DNA from: Acidobacteria bacterium RIFCSPLOWO2_12_FULL_68_19
GTDB lineage: Bacteria; Acidobacteriota; Vicinamibacteria; Vicinamibacterales; UBA2999
DNA length: 64,000 bases
Direction of reading: 5' to 3'
NCBI GenBank assembly: GCA_001767525.1
Contig: MELF01000045.1
Span: 105,277 to 169,276 of the forward strand
A model generated the notes under the pieces. The model was not told the DNA's origin and did no database searches. It worked only from the letters and a program-made list of their open reading frames with translations. Positions 1-9,006 of this stretch are shown here, in pieces. Numbering within the stretch: position 1 is the first letter of the stretch; each line of letters starts with the position of its first letter. The position numbers were made by a program, and so were the translations under genes.

Positions 1-153
1 GTAGTCGAACGCGCGAGAGGCCAGATCTGCGCGATCGGCCTCACGGGCGACGGGAAATCTTCGCCGAACGTGGCGTGAAAATTCGCGCGCGAGACCCTGC
101 GAAATCGGCGGCGGGACCAGCGGACTGGCTGCCGCAGAAGGCGAAGGTGATCC

Positions 154-1269
154 ATGAGGGCACCCCGCAGGTGGCTCACTTCCGAGTTCGAGCGCCGCGG
201 CATCTCTCGCCGCGAGTTCATGGGGTTCTGCACCACGATGGCCGCCGCCCTGGCCCTTCCCTCCGCGGCCGCGGCTCAGATTGCCCGCGCCGTCGGACGG
301 GCCGAGAAGCCGATTCTGATCTGGCTCGAGTTCCAGGATTGCGCCGGGAACACCGAATCGTTCCTGCGCGCCAGTCGCCCGACGGCCGCCGAGGTCGTTC
401 TCGACGTGCTATCGCTCGACTACCACGAGACCGTCATGGCGGCGGCGGGCGAGCAGTCGCGGGCGAACCGCGACCGGACCGTCGCCGAGCGTCCCGGCGG
501 TTACATCGCTGTCGTCGAGGGCTCGATCCCGACCGGCGCGAACGGCGCGTACTGCACGATCGGCGGCGAGTCGGCGATTGACATCGCCCGCAAGGTCTGC
601 GGCAACGCCGCGGCGACCATCGCCCTTGGCACCTGCGCGACCTTCGGCGGGCTGCCCGCGGCCGCGCCTAATCCGACCGGTGCGCTCGGCGTGGCCGACG
701 CGGTGCCGGGCGTCGGCAATCTCATCAACCTGTCGGCCTGTCCGGCCAACGTCGAGAACCTCACGGCGCTCATCGTCCACTACCTGACGTTCAAGCGGTG
801 GCCTCCGCTCGATCACTACCGGCGGCCGCTGTTCGCCTACGGCAAGTCGATTCACGACAACTGCGAGCGCCGCGCCCACTACGACGCGGGCCAGTACGTC
901 GAAGCGTGGGGCGATGCGGGCCATCGGGCCGGCTACTGCCTCTACAAGATGGGGTGCAAGGGGCCGGTCACGTTCCAGAACTGCCCGAACGTGCGCTGGA
1001 ACGGCGGTACAAACTGGCCGATCGGCTGCGGGCATCCGTGCATCGGCTGCGCCGAGCCCGATTTCTGGGATCGCATGACGCCCTTCTACCAGCACCTGAT
1101 GGGCGTCCCGGGGTTCGGGGCGGGATCCAACATCGACACCATCGGCGGTCTGGCGGTGCTGGGCGTCGGCGCCGCCTTCGCCGGCCACGGCGTGATTCAG
1201 ATCATGAAGCGCGCCGCCGACAAGGCCGAGCCGGTCGTGCCGAACGGGCCGGCGAAGGGAGATGCGTGA
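154..1269 (+). CDS. hyaA: [NiFe] hydrogenase small subunit, Tat-exported
   Basis: This is the electron-transfer subunit of a group 1 membrane-bound uptake hydrogenase; it carries three Fe-S clusters from the NiFe site to the cytochrome b. A Tat motif SRREFM (residues 18-23) leads a signal segment ending near residue 41. Cluster motifs follow the HyaA/HybO pattern: GTCATFGG, ACPAN, HDNCERR, YCLYKMGCKGP and GHPCIGC. The C-terminal hydrophobic helix (GGLAVLGVGAAFAGHGV) would anchor it in the membrane. Oddity: the usual CxxC pair at the proximal cluster reads CAGN (Cys63, Asn66), so one ligand Cys is replaced. The extra Cys residues of the six-Cys O2-tolerant cluster are absent. The stop overlaps the large-subunit start (TGATG). 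The exact group 1 subclass is uncertain. Confidence 0.95.
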   Translation: MRAPRRWLTSEFERRGISRREFMGFCTTMAAALALPSAAAAQIARAVGRAEKPILIWLEFQDCAGNTESFLRASRPTAAEVVLDVLSLDYHETVMAAAGEQSRANRDRTVAERPGGYIAVVEGSIPTGANGAYCTIGGESAIDIARKVCGNAAATIALGTCATFGGLPAAAPNPTGALGVADAVPGVGNLINLSACPANVENLTALIVHYLTFKRWPPLDHYRRPLFAYGKSIHDNCERRAHYDAGQYVEAWGDAGHRAGYCLYKMGCKGPVTFQNCPNVRWNGGTNWPIGCGHPCIGCAEPDFWDRMTPFYQHLMGVPGFGAGSNIDTIGGLAVLGVGAAFAGHGVIQIMKRAADKAEPVVPNGPAKGDA

Positions 1270-2987
1270 TGGCTCGAGTGGTTGTCGATCCCGTGACGCG
1301 CATCGAAGGCCACCTCCGGATCGAGGCCGAAGTCGACGCTGGCGTGGTGCGCGACGCCTGGTCCTCGTCGACGATGTTCCGCGGCATCGAGCTGATTCTG
1401 AAGGGGCGCGACCCGCGCGACGCCTGGGCGTTCACGCAGCGGATCTGCGGTGTCTGCACCACGGTGCACGCCGTTGCGTCGATCCGGGCGGTGGAGAACG
1501 CGATTGGCGCCGCGCCGCCGCCGAACGCGCGGCTGCTGCGGAACCTGATCATCGGGGCGCAGGCGGTGCAGGACCACGTGATCCACTTCTACCACCTGCA
1601 CGCCCTCGACTGGGTCGACATCGTGTCGGCGCTCGCGGCCGACCCGGCGAAGACCTCGTCGCTCGCCCAGTCGATCTCCGACTGGCCGCTCTCGAGCCCG
1701 ACGTACTTCGCCGGGATCCGCGACCGCGTCAAGGGGTTCGTCGATCGCGGGCAGCTCGGGCCGTTCGCCAACGCCTACTGGGGGCATCCCGCCTACCGCC
1801 TGCCGCCCGAGGCGAACCTGATGGCGGTGGCGCATTATCTGGAGGCGCTCGACTGGCAGCGGGAAGTCATCAAGATGCACGCCGTGCTGGGCGGCAAGAA
1901 CCCGCACCTGCAGAGCTTCCTCGTGGGCGGCATGGCGACCCCGGTCGATCCCGACAGCCAGGCCGCGCTCAACGCCGGGACGATCGCCGAGCTGCAGCGG
2001 CTCGTCGCGAAGGCGCGCGACTTCGTGACGCGCGTCTACATCCCCGATCTCGTCGCGGTGGCGTCGTTCTACAAGGACTGGGCCGGGCACGGCCGCGGCG
2101 TGGGCAATTACCTGGCCTACGGGGAGTACCCCAACGACGACTCGGCAGCCCCCGCGCTGTTCCTGCCGCGCGGCGTCATCCGCGGGCGCGACCTGGCGGC
2201 GGTCGAGCCGTTCGACCCGGCGAAGGTGACCGAGTACGTCGCGCACTCCTGGTACCAGTACCAGCAGGGCGACGGCGCGGCGCTGCACCCGTATCAGGGT
2301 GAGACGTCGCCGGCCTACACCGGGCCGACGCCGCCCTACGATCTGCTCGGCCTCGATTCCGACACCGACAAGAAGTACTCGTGGCTGAAGTCGCCGCGCT
2401 ACGACGGCCTGCCGATGGAAGTCGGGCCGCTCGCGCGCATGCTCGTCGCCTATGCGTCGGGACATGCGCGCGTCAAGGCGCTGGTGGGCGCCGTGCTCAC
2501 GCGGCTCGGCGTCGGCCCAGAGGCGCTCTTCTCGACGCTCGGCCGGGTGGCGGCGCGCGGCATCGAGACGCAGGTCCTCGCCGAGAAGATGGCGGACTGG
2601 GTCGACGGACTCGCCGCCAACATGGCGGCGGGCGATCTCCGGATTCACGACAACTCGAAATGGGATCCCGCCTCATGGCCGGCCGAGGCGATGGGAGCCG
2701 GATTCCACGAGGCGCCGCGCGGCGCGCTCGGGCACTGGGTGTCGATCCGCAACGGCGCCATCGACAACTACCAGTGCGTGGTGCCGAGCACGTGGAACGC
2801 GGGTCCGCGCGACGCCAAAGGGCAGCGGGGGCCGTACGAGGAGGCGCTCATCGGCACGCCGGTCGCCGATCTCGGACGGCCGGTCGAGATCCTGCGCACC
2901 GTTCATTCCTTCGACCCGTGCATGGCGTGCGGCGTGCACGTCGTCGACGGGCGGCGCCGCGAGGTGGCGCACGTGAGGGTCCGATGA
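1269..2987 (+). CDS. hyaB: [NiFe] hydrogenase large subunit
   Basis: This is the catalytic subunit holding the NiFe(CN)2CO centre that oxidises H2. The N-terminal motif RICGVCTTVH (Cys60, Cys63) and the C-terminal DPCMACGVH (Cys551, Cys554, His557) supply the four Ni ligands. The 15 residues after His557 are the tail expected to be removed by the maturation protease encoded two genes downstream. Its length of 572 residues is normal for the family. The start (MARVVVDPVTRIEGH) is set by the strict N-terminal family motif and by the one-base overlap with the small-subunit stop. It is co-transcribed with the small subunit and the cytochrome b. Confidence 0.97.
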   Translation: MARVVVDPVTRIEGHLRIEAEVDAGVVRDAWSSSTMFRGIELILKGRDPRDAWAFTQRICGVCTTVHAVASIRAVENAIGAAPPPNARLLRNLIIGAQAVQDHVIHFYHLHALDWVDIVSALAADPAKTSSLAQSISDWPLSSPTYFAGIRDRVKGFVDRGQLGPFANAYWGHPAYRLPPEANLMAVAHYLEALDWQREVIKMHAVLGGKNPHLQSFLVGGMATPVDPDSQAALNAGTIAELQRLVAKARDFVTRVYIPDLVAVASFYKDWAGHGRGVGNYLAYGEYPNDDSAAPALFLPRGVIRGRDLAAVEPFDPAKVTEYVAHSWYQYQQGDGAALHPYQGETSPAYTGPTPPYDLLGLDSDTDKKYSWLKSPRYDGLPMEVGPLARMLVAYASGHARVKALVGAVLTRLGVGPEALFSTLGRVAARGIETQVLAEKMADWVDGLAANMAAGDLRIHDNSKWDPASWPAEAMGAGFHEAPRGALGHWVSIRNGAIDNYQCVVPSTWNAGPRDAKGQRGPYEEALIGTPVADLGRPVEILRTVHSFDPCMACGVHVVDGRRREVAHVRVR

Positions 2988-3697
2988 GCGCCCTCGTGCG
3001 CGTCTATGTCTGGGAGGTGCCGGTGCGCGTCACGCACTGGCTGATCGTGCTGTCGATCGCGGTGCTGTCGGTGACCGGCTTCTACATCGGGTATCCGTTC
3101 GTCACCGTCTCCGGTCCGGCCGGGCGGCACTTCGTGATGGGATGGACCAAGGTGATCCACATGTGGGCGGCCTGGGTGTTCCTGGGAGCCGTCTTCGTCC
3201 GGATCATCTGGATGTTCACCGGCAACAAGTACGCGCACTGGGACAAGTTCATTCCGGTCCACCGCTCGCGGCTGCGCGGGTGCTGGCCGACGATCAAGTT
3301 CTACCTGTTCGCCCTGCGGAAGCCGCCGGGCTTCGTCGGCCACAACCCGGTCGCCGGCGCCACCTACGTCCTGGTGTTCGGGCTGTACTTCGTGGCGATC
3401 GCCACCGGTCTCGTGCTGCGCGGCGCCAGCGCGGAGGTCGAGTCGCCGCTGCGGTGGTTCGCCTCGTGGGCCCCGCTCTTCGGCGGTCTGCAGATCGCCC
3501 GCTGGATCCACCACGCCCTTCTGTGGCTGCTCGTCGGCTTCGCCGTGCACCACGTCTACAGCAGCGTGCTGATGTCGACGATCGAAGCCAACGGCACGAT
3601 CGAATCGATCTTCTCGGGCTACAAGTTCGTGCCGCCCGAGGATCTGCAGTACTCGGGATACCGCTTCATCGATCGGAAGGGACAGGTCGATGAGTGA
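2984..3697 (+). CDS. hyaC: Hydrogenase b-type cytochrome
   Basis: This is a membrane di-haem cytochrome b that would accept electrons from the hydrogenase small subunit and reduce quinone. Four hydrophobic segments are visible: VTHWLIVLSIAVLSVTGF, the stretch after KVIHMWAAW, the one around TYVLVFGLYFVAIATG, and the one after RWIHHALLW. Their His residues are plausible haem ligands. At 237 residues it matches the HyaC/HupC family. It starts with an ATGA overlap on the large-subunit stop and overlaps the following protease gene by 8 nt, so the four structural and processing genes look translationally coupled. Confidence 0.92.
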   Translation: MSALVRVYVWEVPVRVTHWLIVLSIAVLSVTGFYIGYPFVTVSGPAGRHFVMGWTKVIHMWAAWVFLGAVFVRIIWMFTGNKYAHWDKFIPVHRSRLRGCWPTIKFYLFALRKPPGFVGHNPVAGATYVLVFGLYFVAIATGLVLRGASAEVESPLRWFASWAPLFGGLQIARWIHHALLWLLVGFAVHHVYSSVLMSTIEANGTIESIFSGYKFVPPEDLQYSGYRFIDRKGQVDE

Positions 3698-4247
3698 GGA
3701 GCGGACGCCGCTCCTCGTCCTGGGGCTCGGCAACGTCCTGCTCGAGGACGACGGCGTCGGAGCGGCGGCAGTGTCGCTCCTCCTCGACCGCTACGACGTG
3801 CCGCCGGAGGCGCGGGTGCTCGATGGCGGCACGCTCGGGCTGTCGCTGCTCCCGTGTCTCGAGGGGGCCGACGCCGTCATCCTGGTCGACGCGGTCCGCG
3901 CCGACCTCGCGCCGGGCACCTTCGTGCGCCTGGATGGCGACGCGGTGCCGCCGGCGGTCGCCGGGCGCCTCTCGCCGCACCAGGTCGGCGTCGCCGATCT
4001 GCTCGACGGGGCGCGGTGGCTCGGCCGCTATCCGCGGCGGCTGGTGCTCGTCGGCCTCGTCCCGGCATCGATGGATCTGGCCGTCGGCCTGTCACCGGCG
4101 GTGCGCGCGTCGCTCCCGGAACTGGTCGAGCGGATCGCCGGCGAGGCGCGGGCGCTCGGTGTCGTGTTCAGGCCGAAGACCGCCGGAACAGAGCCGGCGG
4201 TCGGGCCCCATGTGGACGTGGCGCGCCTCGCGAGGGGGCAGCCGTGA
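3690..4247 (+). CDS. hyaD: Hydrogenase maturation endopeptidase
   Basis: This HyaD/HupD-type protease would cut the C-terminal tail of the large subunit once Ni is inserted. The family signature GLGNVLLEDDGVG lies at residues 11-23, with the metal-binding Asp/Glu in LLEDDG, and the later SPHQVGVADLL motif carries the conserved His. Length is 185 residues, with a somewhat long, Pro/Gly-rich C-terminal tail after FRPKTAG. It overlaps the cytochrome b gene at its start and shares GTGA with hypF at its end. Confidence 0.93.
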   Translation: MSEERTPLLVLGLGNVLLEDDGVGAAAVSLLLDRYDVPPEARVLDGGTLGLSLLPCLEGADAVILVDAVRADLAPGTFVRLDGDAVPPAVAGRLSPHQVGVADLLDGARWLGRYPRRLVLVGLVPASMDLAVGLSPAVRASLPELVERIAGEARALGVVFRPKTAGTEPAVGPHVDVARLARGQP

Positions 4248-6526
4248 CAACGGTGGGCCGCCACATCGAGATCCGCGGCATCGTTCAAGGTGTCGGGTTT
4301 CGGCCGTGGGTCTATCGGCTGGCCACCGAAGAACAGGTCGCCGGCCGTGTGCGGAACGACACGACGGGCGTCACGATCGAGGCGTTCGGCCCCGAGGAGG
4401 CGGTCGATCTCTTCATGCGCCGCCTCGAGGACTCGGCGCCGCCGGCCGCCGCGGTGAGCGGCATCCGGTCGTGGGCGATCCCGGTCGAGGCCGCCGTCGG
4501 CTTCTCGATCGTCTCGAGCGCGTTCGGCCCGGAGCCCCGCGTGTCCATCCCGCCCGATCTCGCCACCTGTTCGGAATGCGTGGCGGAGGTCTTCGACCCG
4601 GCGAACCGCCGGTATCGCTATCCCTTCACCAACTGCACCAACTGCGGGCCGCGCTTCACGATCGCCCGTGAGGTGCCGTACGACCGGGCCGCCACGACGA
4701 TGGCCGCGTTCCGGATGTGTCCGGCGTGCCAGCGCGAATACGAGGACCCTTCCGACCGGCGGTTCCATGCGCAGCCGAACGCATGTCCGGCCTGCGGTCC
4801 GCGGCTCGCCGTGCTGACGCCCCGGGGCGACCAGGTCGCCTGCGACGATCCGATCGCACACGTGGCGGGGGCGCTCGCGGCCGGACGGATTGTCGCCGTG
4901 AAGGGCCTCGGCGGGTTTCACCTCGCCTGCGATGCCACGTCGCCCGAGGCGGTGGGCCGTCTGCGCCTGCGCAAGCGGCGCGACGAAAAGCCGTTTGCCG
5001 TCATGGTCGCCGGCCTCGCCGAGGCGGCCGCGTTGGCGACGATTGGCCCCGAGGAGTGGCGTCTGTTGACGTCGGTAGAGCGGCCGATCGTGCTGGCGAT
5101 GCGACGGAGGGAGAGCGGACTGGCGGAGGAGGTGGCGCCGCGGAGTCCGCTCGTCGGCGTGATGCTGCCGTACACGCCGCTGCATCACCTGCTGCTCGCC
5201 GAGACTGGCCGGCCGCTCGTGATGACCTCGGGCAATCTCTCGGAGGAGCCGCTCGCGTACCGCAACGACGAAGCGCTCGAGCGTCTCGGCGGCATGGCGG
5301 ATCTCTTCCTGCTGCACGACCGTGAGATTGACGCGCGCGCAGACGATTCGGTGGCGCGCGTCATTGCCGGGCGGCCCGTCGTGCTGCGCCGGGCGCGGGG
5401 CTACGTCCCGCGGCCCGTCGCGGTGAAGCCCCGGTTCGAAGCGCCGGTGCTGGCGTGCGGCGGCCTGCTGAAGAACACGGTCTGCATCGGCGAGGGCGAC
5501 GCGGCCTGGCTCGGTCCGCACGTTGGCGACCTGGAGAACCTCGAGACGTACCGGTCGTTCGAGGAGTCGATCGCGCGGATGGAGAAGTTCCTTCGGGTGG
5601 CGCCGGCCGTGATCGCCTACGACCTGCACCCCGACTACCTGTCGAGCCGCTACGCCCTGGCGCGACCGGAGCAGGTGAAGGTCGGCGTCCAGCACCACCA
5701 CGCCCACGTGGTCAGCGCCATGGCCGAGCACGGGCTGCCGGGTCCCGTGATTGGCGTCGCCTACGACGGCACCGGCTACGGCACCGACAAAACGGCATGG
5801 GGCGGGGAAGTGCTCGTCGCGCGCCACGACCGCTTCGAGCGCGTGGCGACGCTGCGCCCCCTCCCGCTCGCCGGCGGCGACGCGGCCATTCGGCATCCGT
5901 GGCGCCTTGCGCTGGCGCTGCTCGAGGACGCCTTCGACCTCCGGCCGCCGCTCGACGGGCTGCGCCTGTTCTCAGAGGTGCCGCCGGAGGAGGTCGCGGT
6001 CGTCCGCCAGATGCTGGCGACGCGGTTCTGCTCGCCCCTGGCGCACGGCGCCGGGCGCTACTTCGACGGGATCGGGTCGCTCGTGCTCTCCCGCCCCGAC
6101 TCGCGCTACGAGGGACAGGTCGCCCTCGAGTGGAACGGGGCGGCGGATCCAACCGGCCGGAGCCGCTACGGCTACGCCGTCGACTGGACGTCCTCGCCGT
6201 GGGAGATCGATTTGCGCCAGATGACCCGCGAGGTCGTGCGCGACCTGCGGGCCGGGGTGTGCGCAAAGGCGATCTCCGCGCGGTTTCACCAGACGCTCGT
6301 GGCGGCGACGGCCACGGTGGTGTGGGCGGCGGCGCGCCTGCACGGATCGATGCCGGTCGTCCTCACGGGCGGGTGCTTTCAGAACGCGCTGCTCGCAGAG
6401 CGGCTCGCGGGCGCATTGGTATCGGAGTTCAGCGTGCACCTGCATCGCCACGTGCCGCCCGGCGACGGCGGGCTCGCGCTGGGTCAGGCGGTGGTGGCTG
6501 CGGCCATCGCGAGAGGAAGCACGTAG
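4244..6526 (+). CDS. hypF: Carbamoyltransferase HypF
   Basis: HypF uses carbamoyl phosphate and ATP to make the thiocarbamate on HypE that becomes the CN ligands of the NiFe site. Domains in order are an acylphosphatase (GIVQGVGFRPWVYRLA), two zinc-finger pairs (CSECV...CTNCGPR and CPACQ...CPACGPR), a YrdC-like nucleotidyl domain (about residues 205-385, VKGLGGFHLACDA) and a Kae1-like domain (DLHPDYLSSRYA, VQHHHAHVVSAM, GGCFQNALL). The GTG start at 4244 overlaps the hyaD stop; upstream in-frame codons would extend into hyaD without homology. Length of 760 residues is normal. Confidence 0.96.
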   Translation: MTTVGRHIEIRGIVQGVGFRPWVYRLATEEQVAGRVRNDTTGVTIEAFGPEEAVDLFMRRLEDSAPPAAAVSGIRSWAIPVEAAVGFSIVSSAFGPEPRVSIPPDLATCSECVAEVFDPANRRYRYPFTNCTNCGPRFTIAREVPYDRAATTMAAFRMCPACQREYEDPSDRRFHAQPNACPACGPRLAVLTPRGDQVACDDPIAHVAGALAAGRIVAVKGLGGFHLACDATSPEAVGRLRLRKRRDEKPFAVMVAGLAEAAALATIGPEEWRLLTSVERPIVLAMRRRESGLAEEVAPRSPLVGVMLPYTPLHHLLLAETGRPLVMTSGNLSEEPLAYRNDEALERLGGMADLFLLHDREIDARADDSVARVIAGRPVVLRRARGYVPRPVAVKPRFEAPVLACGGLLKNTVCIGEGDAAWLGPHVGDLENLETYRSFEESIARMEKFLRVAPAVIAYDLHPDYLSSRYALARPEQVKVGVQHHHAHVVSAMAEHGLPGPVIGVAYDGTGYGTDKTAWGGEVLVARHDRFERVATLRPLPLAGGDAAIRHPWRLALALLEDAFDLRPPLDGLRLFSEVPPEEVAVVRQMLATRFCSPLAHGAGRYFDGIGSLVLSRPDSRYEGQVALEWNGAADPTGRSRYGYAVDWTSSPWEIDLRQMTREVVRDLRAGVCAKAISARFHQTLVAATATVVWAAARLHGSMPVVLTGGCFQNALLAERLAGALVSEFSVHLHRHVPPGDGGLALGQAVVAAAIARGST

Positions 6527-6553
6527 GGCGGGTTCCGCGACGCGGGCCCGCCG
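6527..6553. repeat. REP-like palindrome, copy 1
   Basis: This imperfect palindrome directly follows the hypF stop. It has GGCGGG and CCCGCC arms and the same flanking TAGGGCGGGT start as two other copies at 9857-9881 and 61173-61198. It lies in the 39-nt hypF-hypC gap. A role as a mild terminator, mRNA stabiliser or dispersed REP element is inference. Confidence 0.55.
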
Positions 6554-6565
6554 TGGAGCGACACG

Positions 6566-6850
6566 ATGTGTCTGGGTGTTCCCGGCAAGGTGATTGACGT
6601 GCAGGGGTCGGTCGCGACGGTCGATTTCTGGGGCGTGCGCCGGCAGGTCCGCCTCGATGTCGTCGACGAGCCCGTCGAGCCGGGCGACTACATCCTCAAC
6701 CACGTCGGCTACGCGATCCGCCGGATCCCGACGGGGGAGATCGAGGCGACGCTGGCGCTCTACGAGGAGCTGCTCGCCCGGGCCGACGCCGATCTCATGG
6801 CGGCCGACATCCGCGGCGAGATCCAGGGAGTTGGCGATGACCGTGCGTGA
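6566..6850 (+). CDS. hypC: Hydrogenase assembly chaperone HypC
   Basis: This small chaperone carries the Fe(CN)2CO unit with HypD and delivers it to the large subunit. It starts MCLGVPGKV with the essential Cys2, and keeps the beta-barrel pattern ATVDFWG...GDYILNHVGYAIRRI. Length is 94 residues, as expected. Its 3' end overlaps the hypD start by 14 nt. It is the first gene after the palindrome that separates it from hypF. Confidence 0.96.
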   Translation: MCLGVPGKVIDVQGSVATVDFWGVRRQVRLDVVDEPVEPGDYILNHVGYAIRRIPTGEIEATLALYEELLARADADLMAADIRGEIQGVGDDRA

Positions 6851-7991
6851 TCCAGGGCTCACCGAGCTCAAATTCCGCGACCCCGGGCGTGCCCGGGCGC
6901 TCGCCGGGACGCTGGCCAGGGTCGTGGGCGACATCGGCCGCGACCGGGTGTCGGTGATGCACGTCTGCGGGAGCCACGAGCAGGCGATTGCCCGGTTCGG
7001 TCTTCGCGCCGCGCTGCCGCGAACGCTCGACGTGATCATGGGCCCGGGCTGCCCGGTCTGCATCACCGACGTGCCGGAGGTCGATGAAGGGGTGGCGCTG
7101 GCGCGGCAGGGCGTGCGCGTGGCGACCTACGGCGACATGCTGAAGGTGCCGGGCACGTCGATGTCGCTCGCCGATGCGCAGGCCGAAGGGGCCCGGGTCG
7201 AGGTCGTCTACAGCGTCGCCCAGGCGGTCGACGCAGCCCGGCGGAGCGACGAGCCGCTCGTGTTCTTTGCGACAGGGTTCGAGACGACGGCGGTGGCGAC
7301 CGCCGCCGCCGTGCTGCAGGACCCGCCGCCGAACTTCTTCGTGCTGTCGGCGCACAAGTACATCCCGCCGGTCATGGAGATCGTCGCCGAGATGCCCGAG
7401 ACCCGCGTCGAGGGGTTCCTGGCGGCGGGACATGCGGCCACGATCACCGGCTGGGGCGTGTTCGAGCCGCTGGTCGCGCGCCATCGCCTGCCGGTCGTGG
7501 TGGCCGGGTTCGAGCCGCTCGACATTCTCGCCGGGCTGGTGAAGCTCGCCGAGCTGATACGCGACGGGCGCCCCTCGGTCGAGAACATGTTCCCGCGCTG
7601 CGTGACCAAGGAGGGGAACCTGCGGGCGCAGGAGCGGCTCTGGCGGGTGTTCCGGCCGATCGGCGGCCGGTGGCGCGGCATCGCCCACGTGCCGAACGGC
7701 AACCTGCGGCTGCGCGACGAGTGGGCGCACCTGGACGCGCGGCGGCAGTTCGACATCGACCTGCACCGGTTGTGCGACCACGCGCCGCCGGCGCTCGTCG
7801 AGGCGTGCCTCTGCGGCGACATCATGGCGGGCATCAAGGCGCCGACCGACTGCGGCCTGTTCGGACGCCAGTGCGTGCCCGGCGCGCCGGTGGGCGCCTG
7901 CATGGTGAGCAGCGAGGGCACCTGCCGGATCTGGTACCAGTACGGCGGTCATCCCGAGTTAGGAGGCTACGGTGCGGTCTGCGCTCGATGA
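6837..7991 (+). CDS. hypD: Hydrogenase formation protein HypD
   Basis: HypD is the Fe-S scaffold on which Fe(CN)2CO is assembled together with HypC. Family motifs are HVCGSHEQAI, GPGCPVCIT (redox Cys pair), GFETTAVATAA, and the C-terminal cluster region CLCGDIMAG, CGLFGRQC and SSEGTC. The ATG at 6837 (MTVRDPGLTEL) was chosen because the family begins close to the FRDP segment and because it couples to hypC. Length is 384 residues, typical for the family. It overlaps hypE by 20 nt. Confidence 0.96.
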   Translation: MTVRDPGLTELKFRDPGRARALAGTLARVVGDIGRDRVSVMHVCGSHEQAIARFGLRAALPRTLDVIMGPGCPVCITDVPEVDEGVALARQGVRVATYGDMLKVPGTSMSLADAQAEGARVEVVYSVAQAVDAARRSDEPLVFFATGFETTAVATAAAVLQDPPPNFFVLSAHKYIPPVMEIVAEMPETRVEGFLAAGHAATITGWGVFEPLVARHRLPVVVAGFEPLDILAGLVKLAELIRDGRPSVENMFPRCVTKEGNLRAQERLWRVFRPIGGRWRGIAHVPNGNLRLRDEWAHLDARRQFDIDLHRLCDHAPPALVEACLCGDIMAGIKAPTDCGLFGRQCVPGAPVGACMVSSEGTCRIWYQYGGHPELGGYGAVCAR

Positions 7992-9006
7992 TCGGATCAC
8001 CCTGAAGTACGGCGCCGGCGGACAGGCGATGCGCGCGCTCATCCGCGAGGTCTTCCTCGACGGCATGATCCCGGCGCACCCCAACGGCGATATCGGGCTC
8101 GCCGCCATGGACGACGGGGCGGCGCTGCGGGTCGGCGATCGCTGGCTCGTCGTAACGACCGACTCGCACGTCATCCATCCGATCTTCTTTCCGGGGGGCG
8201 ACATCGGCCGCCTGGCGGTGTCTGGCACGGTGAACGATCTGGCGATGATGGGCGCCACCGACGTGCTGGGACTCACCTGCGCGGTCATCATCGAAGAGGG
8301 ATTTTCCCGGGCGGATCTGGTCCGGATCCAGCAGTCGATCCGGGCCGCGTGTGAGGAAGCGGGCGCGATGGTGGTCGCCGGCGACACCAAGGTAATGGGC
8401 CGGGGAGAGCTCGACGGCGTCGTCCTCAATACGACCGGCATCGCCATGAGCGACCGCGTCGTGCCCGATTCCGGGCTTCGTCCCGGCGATTGCCTGGTCG
8501 TCACCGGCACGCTCGGCGACCACGGGATGGCGGTGATGGCGCGGCGCCACGGGCTGGCGCTCGATGCCGATCTGCGGTCCGACGTCGCGCCGTTGAACGG
8601 CCTCGTACGCGCGGCGCTCGACGCGGCGCCGGCCGCGATCGTCGCGATGAAGGACCCGACGCGCGGCGGGCTGGCGTCGGCGCTCCACGAAATGGCCGAG
8701 AAGAGCGGAGTGGGCGTGCTCCTCGACGAGCTGGCGCTGCCGATCGCGCCGGCGGTGCGCGCGGCGAGCGAGCTGCTCGGCATCGACCCGCTGCACGTGG
8801 CAAACGAAGGGAAGGCGGTCATCGGTGTGCGGCCCGAGGCGGTCGGGACGGTGCTCGACCGCCTGCGCGCGCATCCGCTCGGCCGCCACGCCGCCCTCAT
8901 CGGCCGCTGCGTCGCGGAGCGGCCCGGTTCCATCGTGCTCGACACCGGCTTCGGGCGTCGTCTCGTGACCGAGCCGGAGGGCGAGCCTCTGCCGAGGATC
9001 TGCTGA
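7972..9006 (+). CDS. hypE: Hydrogenase expression/formation protein HypE
   Basis: HypE is a PurM-like ATPase that dehydrates the HypF-made thiocarboxamide to thiocyanate and donates CN to iron. The sequence has LKYGAGGQAM, MDDGAAL, the nucleotide-binding segment around GDTKVMGRGELDG, KDPTRGGLASALHEM and a C-terminal PRIC ending in the catalytic Cys344. GTG start; preceded by a good AGGAGG-type site (gttaggaggctacg). It shares TGATG with the next gene. Confidence 0.96.
   Translation: MRSALDDRITLKYGAGGQAMRALIREVFLDGMIPAHPNGDIGLAAMDDGAALRVGDRWLVVTTDSHVIHPIFFPGGDIGRLAVSGTVNDLAMMGATDVLGLTCAVIIEEGFSRADLVRIQQSIRAACEEAGAMVVAGDTKVMGRGELDGVVLNTTGIAMSDRVVPDSGLRPGDCLVVTGTLGDHGMAVMARRHGLALDADLRSDVAPLNGLVRAALDAAPAAIVAMKDPTRGGLASALHEMAEKSGVGVLLDELALPIAPAVRAASELLGIDPLHVANEGKAVIGVRPEAVGTVLDRLRAHPLGRHAALIGRCVAERPGSIVLDTGFGRRLVTEPEGEPLPRIC

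Noticed and set aside
1-153. End of an upstream gene (frame 1 stops at 76-78)
   Set aside because: Only 25 codons are visible and they match no family, so no call is made.
154-1269. O2-tolerant six-Cys proximal cluster as in Hyd-1/HoxK
   Set aside because: The extra Cys residues are absent; the motif is CAGN.
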